DNA of 32,545 nucleotides, taken from the NCBI RefSeq assembly GCF_022179245.1, contig NZ_BPQM01000082.1, forward strand, positions 1-32,545, given 5' to 3'. Source of the DNA: Methylobacterium gregans. Its GTDB lineage: Bacteria; Pseudomonadota; Alphaproteobacteria; Rhizobiales; Beijerinckiaceae. The notes under the pieces were generated by a model. That model was not told where the DNA came from. It was given only the letters and a program-made list of their open reading frames with translations, and made no database searches. Position numbers and translations under genes: made by a program. Of the stretch, positions 17,123 to 25,730 are shown piece by piece. Each line of letters opens with the position of its first letter. The first letter of the stretch is position 1.

Positions 17123-17728
17123 TCAGTGCGCGGCGAGCGCGTCGAGCGCAAGGTTGAGCGCCAGGACGTTCACGCGCGGCTCGCCGAGGACCCCGAGGCT
17201 CCGGCCCTCGACACGGCCGGCGACGAGGCCGCGCAGGGTCTCCTCGGGCAGGTTCCGGGCCCGGGCGACGCGCGGCACCTGGAACAGGGCGGCCTCGGGC
17301 GAGATGTCCGGGTCGAGCCCGGAGCCGCTCGTCGTGACGAGATCGATCGGCACGGGCCGGCCCGGATTCTCGGCCTGCAAGGCGTCGCGGTCGCCCCGGA
17401 CGCGCTCGGCGAGGGCCGCGCTCGTCGGACCGAGGTTCGAGCCCATGGAGTTCGCGGCATTGTAGGGCGCCGGGACGGTCTTCGCCGGATCGGCCGGATC
17501 GGGGGCGGTCGTCGCCGAGGGCCGGCCGTGGAAGTACCCGGCGCCCGTAAAGCTCTGCCCGATCAGGCTGGAGCCGACCACCCGGCCGTCGCGCAGGACG
17601 AGGCTGCCGGCGGCCTTGGCCGGAAAGACCGCCCCGGCGATGCCGGTGACGGCGAGGGGGTAGGCGAGGCCCGTGAGCACCGTGAGGGCGACGAGCAGGA
17701 CGAGGGCGGGACGAAGCTGGTTCAGCAT
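17123..17728 (-). CDS. kdpC: KdpC, potassium-transporting ATPase subunit C
   Basis: A 201-aa subunit of the KdpFABC pump that stabilises the complex and aids nucleotide binding by KdpB. One N-terminal transmembrane helix (about 8-30, [20 protein letters not shown]) is followed by a periplasmic domain with the family blocks [28 protein letters not shown] and [19 protein letters not shown]. The C-terminus has [15 protein letters not shown]. Length is normal (E. coli 190 aa). The gene begins 11 bases after kdpB. Confidence 0.96.
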   Translation of the reverse strand: MLNQLRPALVLLVALTVLTGLAYPLAVTGIAGAVFPAKAAGSLVLRDGRVVGSSLIGQSFTGAGYFHGRPSATTAPDPADPAKTVPAPYNAANSMGSNLGPTSAALAERVRGDRDALQAENPGRPVPIDLVTTSGSGLDPDISPEAALFQVPRVARARNLPEETLRGLVAGRVEGRSLGVLGEPRVNVLALNLALDALAAH

Positions 17729-17739
17729 GGGGACTTTCC

Positions 17740-19830
<2,091 letters not shown>

Positions 19831-19884
19831 GGGTTCTCGGTGTCCGGGGAGGGGCGGGAAGGCTCGGCGGGTCGGGCCTCGGCC

Positions 19885-20100
19885 TCAGGGGGCGGGAGCG
19901 CCCGCGGTCAGGGCGACGGCTGCCAGCAGGGCGAAGCCGCCGAGGAGCGCCACGCCGAGGAGCGCCAGCACGAGGTCCGAGGTGCGCAGCGGCTTGGCCT
20001 CGGCACCGTGCGCGCGATGACCATGGGCGTGATGGCGGGCGGGCCGGTGCAGCAGCAGGTGGTGGCGCGGCCCGCGCCGGTTGGGCAGAGCGCGCGGCAT
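19885..20100 (-). CDS. Histidine-rich small membrane protein between kdpA and kdpB
   Basis: A 71-aa protein. The N-terminal 38 residues are basic and histidine-rich (eight His between residues 13 and 31, in HHLLLHR and [11 protein letters not shown]); one transmembrane helix follows (about 42-65, [20 protein letters not shown]). It starts one base after the kdpA stop codon and ends 54 bases before kdpB, which strongly supports translation in the operon. Classical kdp operons have nothing here. No known family was recognised. Possible roles, all inferred: a pump accessory subunit, a metal-binding or pH-responsive modulator, or a link to KdpD. Confidence 0.65.
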   Translation of the reverse strand: MPRALPNRRGPRHHLLLHRPARHHAHGHRAHGAEAKPLRTSDLVLALLGVALLGGFALLAAVALTAGAPAP

Positions 20101-20101
20101 C

Positions 20102-21817
20102 CTAGCCCCCCGTCGCGAAGGTCTGGCCCGCCGCTCCGGCGAGGTGCTCGACCACGGGGCCAAGCGCGAGCGAGGGGAAGAAGGTCAGGCCGCCGATGAT
20201 CAGCACCACGCCGACGAGCAGGCCGACGAACAGGCCTCCATGAGTCGGGAACGTGCCCGCCGAGGCCGGCAGCCTCTTCTTGGCCGCGAGCGACCCCGCG
20301 ATCGCGAGCACCGGGATCTTCACGAAGAAGCGGCCCACCAGCATGCCGATGGCGAGCGTGGTGTTGTAGAACAGGGTGTTGGCCGTCAGTCCGCCGAAGG
20401 CCGAGCCGTTATTGGCCGCCGCCGAGGTGTAGGCGTAGAGGATCTCCGAGAAGCCGTGCGGGCCGGCGTTGGCGGGACCGGCCAGCCCGGCGGGCACCAC
20501 GGTCGCGAGGGCCGTGAAACCCAGCATCATCAGCGGCAGGCAGAGGATGCCGAGCATGGCCATCTTCACCTCGCGCGCCTCGATCTTCTTGCCGAGATAT
20601 TCCGGCGTGCGCCCGACCATCAGGCCGGCCACGAAGATCGCCACCACGACGAAGACCAGCATGCCGTAGAGGCCGGCGCCGACGCCGCCGATGATCACCT
20701 CGCCGAGTTGCATGTTGAGGAGCGGCACGAGGCCGCCGAGCGCGGTGAAGGAATCGTGCATGGCGTTGACCGCGCCGCACGAGGCGGCGGTGGTGATCAC
20801 CGCGAAGAGCGCCGAGGCGGGAATCCCGAACCGGACCTCCTTGCCCTCCATGTTGCCGCCGGAGAGGCCGAGATTCGCCAGGACGCCGTGGGCCTCGGCC
20901 TCGGCCCAGTAGGTGACGGCGACGCCCGCGAGGAAAAGCACGCCCATGGCGGCCAGGATCGCCCAGCCCTGCCGCTCGTCCCCGACCATGCGGCCGAAGA
21001 CGTTGGTGAGCGCGGCGCCGATCGCGAAGATCGCGACCATCTGCAGGAGGTTCGAGAGCGCGGTCGGGTTCTCGAAGGGGTGGGCGGCGTTGGCGTTGAA
21101 GAAGCCGCCGCCGTTGGTGCCCAGCATCTTGATCGCGACTTGGCTCGCCACCGGGCCGACCGCGATGGTCTGCCGCGCGCCCTCCAGCGTCGTGGCCTCG
21201 ACGGAGGCGGACAGCGTCTGCGGCATGCCCTGCGAGACCAGGACCAGCGCGAAGACCATGCAGAGCGGCAGCAGCACGTAGAGGGTGGCACGGGTCATAT
21301 CGACCCAGAACGAGCCGAGCGTCCGCGTCGAGGCGCGGGCGAACCCGCGGATCAGCGCCACCGCCACCGCCATGCCCGAGGCGGCCGAGACGAAGTTCTG
21401 GTGCGTCAGTCCGAGCATCTGGGAGAGGTACGAGAGCGTGGTCTCGCCGCCGTAGGACTGCCAGTTCGTGTTGGTCACGAAGCTCGTCGCGGTGTTGAAG
21501 GCGAGGTCCGGTGCCACCGCCGCCTGGTCGGTCGGGTTCAGCGGCAGCACCGCCTGCAGGCGCAGGACCGCGTAGAGCAGCACGAAGCCGGCGACGTTGA
21601 AGACGATCATCGCGCCCGCGTAGCCGAGCCAGGTCTGCTCCTGGGCCGAGTCGATGCCGGAGACGCGGTAGAGCCCGCGCTCGACGGGGGCGAGCACGGG
21701 CGAGAGAAAGGTGCGCTCGCCGTTGAAGACGCGGGCCATGTAGGCCCCGAGCGGCCGCACGAACGCCAGCACGATCGCGCAGTACAGCGCGATCTGCATC
21801 CAGCCGTTGAGTGTCAT
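20102..21817 (-). CDS. kdpA: KdpA, potassium-binding and channel-like subunit
   Basis: A 571-aa membrane protein of the SKT superfamily through which potassium enters the KdpFABC complex. All four selectivity-filter regions are recognisable: [44 protein letters not shown] and [11 protein letters not shown]. The [18 protein letters not shown] loop is also typical. Ten membrane segments are expected and visible. Length is normal (E. coli 557 aa). It follows kdpF by 22 bases and is followed after one base by the histidine-rich small gene. Confidence 0.97.
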   Translation of the reverse strand: MTLNGWMQIALYCAIVLAFVRPLGAYMARVFNGERTFLSPVLAPVERGLYRVSGIDSAQEQTWLGYAGAMIVFNVAGFVLLYAVLRLQAVLPLNPTDQAAVAPDLAFNTATSFVTNTNWQSYGGETTLSYLSQMLGLTHQNFVSAASGMAVAVALIRGFARASTRTLGSFWVDMTRATLYVLLPLCMVFALVLVSQGMPQTLSASVEATTLEGARQTIAVGPVASQVAIKMLGTNGGGFFNANAAHPFENPTALSNLLQMVAIFAIGAALTNVFGRMVGDERQGWAILAAMGVLFLAGVAVTYWAEAEAHGVLANLGLSGGNMEGKEVRFGIPASALFAVITTAASCGAVNAMHDSFTALGGLVPLLNMQLGEVIIGGVGAGLYGMLVFVVVAIFVAGLMVGRTPEYLGKKIEAREVKMAMLGILCLPLMMLGFTALATVVPAGLAGPANAGPHGFSEILYAYTSAAANNGSAFGGLTANTLFYNTTLAIGMLVGRFFVKIPVLAIAGSLAAKKRLPASAGTFPTHGGLFVGLLVGVVLIIGGLTFFPSLALGPVVEHLAGAAGQTFATGG

Positions 21818-21839
21818 GGGATAAGGTCCTGGTGCTCGC

Positions 21840-21929
21840 TCAGAACCGCTCGGGGCGGACGAGGGCGACGGTGAGGTAGACGAGGAGACCGGCGGTCACG
21901 AGCGCGCCGAGGATGAGATCGAGGGTCAT
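21840..21929 (-). CDS. kdpF: KdpF, small stabilising subunit
   Basis: A 29-aa single-helix peptide, [20 protein letters not shown] followed by VALVRPERF. The hydrophobic helix and the closing L-x-R-P-E-x-F are diagnostic of KdpF, which stabilises the KdpABC complex in the inner membrane. It is too short for routine gene calling. It lies between the 27-aa gene and kdpA. Confidence 0.93.
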   Translation of the reverse strand: MTLDLILGALVTAGLLVYLTVALVRPERF

Positions 21930-21940
21930 GGCGGGCTGCC

Positions 21941-22024
21941 TCAGAGGCGCTCGCAGAGCGCGGCGTAGCCCGCGGCGAGCGCGAAGACGGCGAGGCCGCC
22001 CGCAAGGAAAACGATGTCGAGCAT
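21941..22024 (-). CDS. 27-aa membrane peptide ahead of kdpF
   Basis: A complete small gene encoding MLDIVFLAGGLAVFALAAGY followed by AALCERL. It is one hydrophobic helix with an acidic residue near the start and a conserved-looking Y-x-x-x-C-x-R-L end. It lies 11 bases upstream of kdpF in the same direction and is the first gene of the operon. Similar tiny peptides ahead of kdpF exist in other bacteria, from memory, but have no assigned role. Translation is inferred from position, frame integrity and codon use; its own ribosome binding site is weak. Confidence 0.7.
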   Translation of the reverse strand: MLDIVFLAGGLAVFALAAGYAALCERL

Positions 22025-22466
22025 GGGATGTCCGTATCCGTTCGGCCGCTCGGCTGCGGGCGGCGCGCGGCCGACCTCGGCCATTCCGGATTGTGGACGG
22101 GAACCGCGTTAGGGTTCGAGCGGGAGAGGCCGGCGATCGTATAAGGATCGCATCAGGATCGGCCGCTCTCCCGGTTCGCGCAGCCGGTCGGAGGCCGCCA
22201 TGGCCGCCGTGCCGTGCGCGGCGCGGGACCGGCCGCTGGCGCGGCCAGGAGCGCGACAGAAGGCCGACCCCGAGCCCGGGCCCGGGATCATCAGGGCGCG
22301 GACGCGGTCGGCCCTGCCCACGGGGGGCATCGATGACGCGCGCGTTGTGCGCCACGACCTCTGCGGCGCGGCGCAGCGCCCGAAGCCCCGCCTTCGACGC
22401 CCTGCGACAGCTGGCATCGAACCGCGAGACGCGCGTTTCCGCGTCCGGGTCAGGTCCAGGGCTGCA
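22025..22466. other. Gap between the kdp operon and the lipoprotein gene
   Basis: About 440 bases. The left 140 bases hold the kdp regulatory region. The rest (about 22165-22466) is GC-rich with open frames in several directions but no frame with convincing protein features. Nothing else is recognised. Confidence 0.5.
22106..22161 (-). promoter_or_regulatory. kdpFABC promoter: Putative kdp operon promoter with KdpE-type direct repeats
   Basis: Reading the minus strand, CGATCCTGATG (22161-22151) and CGATCCTTATA (22150-22140) are adjacent 11-bp direct repeats, followed by CGATCG (22139-22134). Eleven-base spacing is what OmpR/PhoB-family regulators such as KdpE usually recognise. Eight bases further begins TCCCGCTCGAACCCTAACGC (22125-22106), identical to the sequence ahead of the 80-aa gene. 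The block lies about 80-140 bases upstream of the first gene. A canonical -35/-10 pair is not obvious, as expected for an activated promoter. Confidence 0.6.
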
Positions 22467-22907
22467 TCAGAACCCGGCGGCGCCGGGCCGGGGTCGGCGG
22501 GACCGAGCCGGCGCGGTCGCGGGCTGGTCGGGCACCAGGATCGCGTTCACCGGATTTGGGGTATGGTCGAGGGCCGCGCCCGTCGCCGCATCGACGCCCA
22601 TCCCGATCACGCCGCCGACCAGGATGTTTCCGGCAAAGCCCGCCGCGCCGCTGCCCGCGACCTTGGTCCGGACCGGGATCACCTGAGGCCGGTAGCCCGG
22701 CTTGACGAAGGTGACGTCGAACTCGTCCGACCGGTCGACCTCCAGAGAGCAGGGGGTGGCCGGGCAGGCATAGCCCTTGGTGGTCGTCATCTGCGCGCCC
22801 GCGGGCTCGCTCAGGAACGCCATCTTCTCGGTGGTCCCGCGCGTGATGCTCCCGCACGCGCCGAGGTTCACGGCGACGAGCGCCGCGGCAATGACCTGAA
22901 TCCGCAT
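22467..22907 (-). CDS. Small lipoprotein with PEGA-like domain
   Basis: A 146-aa lipoprotein. The signal sequence ends in a lipobox (LGAC, Cys at about 20), so it should be anchored in the inner or outer membrane. The next part (ITRGTTEKMAFLSEPAGAQM ... CPATPCSLEVDRSDEFDVTF) has the P-A-G-A and P-C-x-L-x-V pattern of PEGA-like surface domains. A Gly-rich hydrophobic segment (about 98-118) and an Arg/Pro-rich tail follow. The ATG at 22905-22907 is chosen for the signal sequence and a GGGGAAGG upstream; a longer frame adds 169 implausible residues. Confidence 0.8.
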   Translation of the reverse strand: MRIQVIAAALVAVNLGACGSITRGTTEKMAFLSEPAGAQMTTTKGYACPATPCSLEVDRSDEFDVTFVKPGYRPQVIPVRTKVAGSGAAGFAGNILVGGVIGMGVDAATGAALDHTPNPVNAILVPDQPATAPARSRRPRPGAAGF

Positions 22908-23875
22908 ACCTTCCCCCAACGATCGTCCCGCGCCGCGCCCGATCCGCCGGATCATCGCGCAACGCGAAGGTCCCTCCAGCGCCCGGTCGCGCGCCGCCGA
23001 CATGCCGGCCCGAATCTCGCTCGGCCCGCGGACAGGCCCCACCGCCCGGCGGATCGCGGCCGGGACGAAGGCGCACGGCGCGCCTCCGGGAGCGGCCATG
23101 ACCCCGGAGAGACAGCTTTCGCGGGAACGGTTCCGCGAGAGGCGAAGAATCGGGTCCTGAAGTTCCGCTCCCAGCCTCTCTATCGCGGAATGTATTCCGA
23201 CGTCCAGCCGGCGACAGCGGCGCGCGTCACCAAATGTGATGCAAAAACAACATTCAAATGTTTTTACAAAGTCCTCCGCCACAGCACGATGCACGAAATT
23301 GTTGCTAATCTCGATCCGTCTCCATGGATGACCGATCTTACTCGAACGAATGCAAGGTTTCTGATGCGCTCGAGAACCCAAATGCGGCGATGAGCGTCGA
23401 ACGCGGCCGACCACAGCGAGGTGGAAGCCCGATGCTGTTGCGCGGCAACCCTGTCGCTCGCGCGATCTGTAACAGGGGCCTTCGCAGGCGACGACGATGC
23501 CCTGGACCTGATCTAGGCGTGGTCCTGCGAGGTCGCAGTCCTCATCCGAACCGGTCGCGAACTGCGACCGATGCGTCCTTATCCATGCCCGGCCTGGCGA
23601 GAATCCCGGATTACCTCACTATTTCCCGCGACGCCGCTTTTCGGCTCCGGGCGATGCGGCGCCGGACCGGCGGAAAAACCAACCCTGAAAACAACAGCTT
23701 ATCGCTGCATCCTCGGAGACAGACCCTCCGCGCGCGGCCAGCCTAATTCGAGAATACAATAAAGAATGTCAAAGAACTTCGCTTTTATCCGCCGCGCCCT
23801 CAAGCAGAACTGTGAGCAATAAAGCAGGTTCTCCCGTTGCAAGGGACACGTCGCTCCCTGCAGGAGGACGCGCAC
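22908..23875. other. Long gene-poor stretch before the RTX gene
   Basis: Almost 970 bases with no convincing gene. Bases 23225-23330 are AT-rich and contain an inverted repeat AAAAACA (23241-23247) / TGTTTTT (23257-23263). A frame at 23324-23746 is open but has no protein-like features. Just before the RTX start, AGGGA (23842-23846) and TCCCT (23855-23859) can form a hairpin next to the AGGAGG ribosome binding site, which could influence translation. Confidence 0.45.
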
Positions 23876-24820
23876 ATGGCCAATCTGATCGGAACGGATC
23901 TCGCGGACACCCTCACAGGCTCGGCCGAGCCGAACATCATCCTCGGCCTGCCGGGGGACGATCTTCTCACCGGCGGAGACAGCTTCGATCGCATCGACGG
24001 ACAGGACGGCAACGACACGATCTCCGGAGGCGGCGAGCTCGATTTCATTGCGGGCGGCCCCGGCAACGACCTCATCCGCGGCGAGGACGGCAACGACCAG
24101 CTGATCGGCGAGGCCGGTGACGACGTCATCTACGGCAACGACGGGGACGATTACGCGGCCGGCAACCCGGGCGCCGACACGATCTACGGCGGCGCGGGCA
24201 ACGACTTCTTCGTCGGCGAACAGAACAACGACATCGTCTTCGGCGGTGTCGGCGACGACTTCGTGTCGGGCGGCGAGGACGACGACGTGGTCTACGGGAA
24301 CGCGGGCAACGACCTCGTGGACGGCGACCTCGGCAACGACACGCTCTACGGCGGCCAGGACGACGACGTCGTGTTCGGCGACGTGGGCAACGACGTCGCC
24401 CACGGCAATCTCGGCGACGACACGGTGATCGGAGCCGCCGGCACGGATGTCCTCTACGGCAACCAGGGCGCCGACATCATCTACGGCAACCAGGACGCCG
24501 ACAGCCTCTACGGCGGCCAGGACGACGACCTGCTCTACGGCGGCCAGGGGGATGATGCCTTGGCGGGCAATCTCGGCAGCGACACCCTGGTGGGCGGCCT
24601 CGGTGCGGACACCTACGCCTTCGCGGCCGACGACGGGGCCGCCGACCTGATCGTGGGCTTCAGCCTGACCGCGGGCGACCGCATCGATCTCGGCGGCCAG
24701 ACCTATCAGGTGGGCAGTACCCAGGCGGGCGACGCGCTGCTGACGCTGTCGGGTGGCGGAACGGTGGAGCTCACGGGCGTCACCGCGGCCAGCATCGACG
24801 CGAGCTTCTTCACCGCGTGA
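23876..24820 (+). CDS. RTX-repeat calcium-binding secreted protein
   Basis: A 314-aa protein made almost entirely of RTX nonapeptide repeats (about residues 10-235; roughly two dozen). Units such as GGAGNDFFV, GGQDDDVVF and GNQGADIIY bind calcium between turns of a beta-roll. There is no signal peptide; a C-terminal domain (240-314, with GFSLTAGDRIDLGG and FFTA at the end) fits uncleaved type I secretion signals. The ATG at 23876 has AGGAGG nine bases upstream; an in-frame ATG 39 bases earlier is less likely. No catalytic domain is present, so it may be a surface or matrix protein. No type I secretion genes are adjacent. Confidence 0.9.
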   Translation: MANLIGTDLADTLTGSAEPNIILGLPGDDLLTGGDSFDRIDGQDGNDTISGGGELDFIAGGPGNDLIRGEDGNDQLIGEAGDDVIYGNDGDDYAAGNPGADTIYGGAGNDFFVGEQNNDIVFGGVGDDFVSGGEDDDVVYGNAGNDLVDGDLGNDTLYGGQDDDVVFGDVGNDVAHGNLGDDTVIGAAGTDVLYGNQGADIIYGNQDADSLYGGQDDDLLYGGQGDDALAGNLGSDTLVGGLGADTYAFAADDGAADLIVGFSLTAGDRIDLGGQTYQVGSTQAGDALLTLSGGGTVELTGVTAASIDASFFTA

Positions 24821-24831
24821 GGCGCCGACGC

Positions 24832-24864
24832 GCGGGAAGTCCGGCCTGCGGCCGGGCTTCCCGC
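24832..24864. terminator. Hairpin between convergent genes
   Basis: GCGGGAAG (24832-24839) pairs with CTTCCCGC (24857-24864), and the inner CCGGC/GCCGG extends the stem. It lies between the convergent RTX and DUF1488 genes. There is no T-run on either side, so it is a probable but atypical bidirectional terminator. Confidence 0.5.
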
Positions 24865-24882
24865 AGCGCGCACGGCGCGGCC

Positions 24883-25161
24883 TCAGGCGCCGGACGCGAA
24901 GTCGTTCGCGGTCAGCTCCATCAGGTCGTTCGGGAAGGTGCCGCGATCGTAGGCCCGGCTCGCGGCGGCCTCGATCGCCGCCCGGTGCCGCAGGAACACG
25001 TCGAGGGGGTCGTCCCCGTCGTCGCCGAACTGCTGCCTGAGCACCTCCGCGTCGATCTCGCAGCCGATCACGCGCTGCCCGTTCGTCATCGGAAAGCGGA
25101 TCGCGCCCTCGGTGGCCGCGTCATGGTGCGGCGCGCCGTGCGTGTATCTCTCGAGCGGCAT
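24883..25161 (-). CDS. DUF1488 family protein
   Basis: A 92-aa soluble protein. GAIRFPMTNGQRVIGCEIDA followed by EVLRQQFG fits the DUF1488 pattern (hydrophobic strand, F-x-M-x-x-G-x-x-V-x-C-x-I, then a helix), and the C-terminal helix AAIEAAASRAYDRG is typical. The function of the family is unknown. The ATG at 25159-25161 is preceded by GGGAGAAG and matches the family start; the longer frame adds 31 unlikely residues. It is convergent with the RTX gene. Confidence 0.7.
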   Translation of the reverse strand: MPLERYTHGAPHHDAATEGAIRFPMTNGQRVIGCEIDAEVLRQQFGDDGDDPLDVFLRHRAAIEAAASRAYDRGTFPNDLMELTANDFASGA

Positions 25162-25272
25162 CAGGCTTCTCCCTGGATGGTGCATCCGCCTCGTTGGCGG
25201 ATGGTCCCCAGGAGGTAGCGGGGCCGCGGCCCGCGGCGAGAGTCGTCGCGCCACGGGTGGCGCGCCGGGCGC

Positions 25273-25617
25273 TCAGTCCAGTCGCGGCGTCAGGCGGCCG
25301 CCCGCGACAGGGCGCACCGGATCGCGCCAGGGTTGGGCCCTCCGGGCATGGACCTGTCCGACGTTGAAGCGCAGCGGCCGGTGATGGCGCAGGGCGTGAC
25401 GGTGCCGCCGATGGTGGTGCCAGCGGCGATGGTGGTGCCGGTGCCAGCGGTGGCGATGATGGCGCCGCCAGTGCCGCCGCCAGCGCACCTCGACGACGGT
25501 GCTGTCGGTGGCCCCAACGAGGCCTGCGGCCGTCGGGAGCGTCAGGGCCGACGCAGCCGGCGCAGCGGCCATGAGCCCGCCCGCGACAGCCAGGGCGAGA
25601 CAGAACCTCTTGATCAA
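25273..25617 (-). CDS. Exported His/Arg/Trp-rich protein
   Basis: A 114-aa protein that starts with TTG (25615-25617), supported by a GGAGG about nine bases upstream. Signal peptide 1-24 (MIKRFCLALAVAGGLMAAAP, ending ASA). Residues 45-82 are extremely rich in His, Arg and Trp (for example RWRRHWRRHHRHRWHRHHHR), a composition that can bind metals, haem or anionic surfaces. The DNA is correspondingly a low-complexity GGTGGTGCC-like tract. The C-terminus is ordinary. The role is unknown; similar low-complexity exported proteins occur in Rhizobiales, as far as I recall. Confidence 0.65.
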   Translation of the reverse strand: MIKRFCLALAVAGGLMAAAPAASALTLPTAAGLVGATDSTVVEVRWRRHWRRHHRHRWHRHHHRRWHHHRRHRHALRHHRPLRFNVGQVHARRAQPWRDPVRPVAGGRLTPRLD

Positions 25618-25730
25618 GCGACACCCCTCCGATCCGGTCGGATGCGAAACGCCGCCGGACCCGAAAGGGTTCGCCGCCGTGCGTGCGGCGGCGCCTCAGG
25701 CAAGCCCACGGCCGCCCCCGGTGCGCCGCG

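Noticed and set aside
14745..17465. A plus-strand open frame of about 900 codons opposite kdpD
   Set aside because: It is an antisense shadow: GC-rich codon use leaves the opposite frame free of stops. Its translation is Arg/Gly/Ala-rich without any domain, whereas kdpD on the other strand shows every family motif.
22095..22115. Possible general-stress (EcfG-type) promoter because of GGAAC and CGTT
   Set aside because: The two elements are almost adjacent; that promoter type needs about 16-17 bases between them.
23324..23746. Possible 140-aa gene in the gap before the RTX gene
   Set aside because: The translation has no domain, hydrophobic core or convincing ribosome binding site, and its codon use is not like neighbouring genes.
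23930..24620. Tandem DNA repeats resembling a repeat array
   Set aside because: The periodicity is 27 bases and is explained by RTX nonapeptide coding; there are no spacers as in CRISPR.
25380..25500. GGTGGTGCC-like microsatellite tract
   Set aside because: It is the coding DNA of the His/Arg/Trp-rich exported protein.
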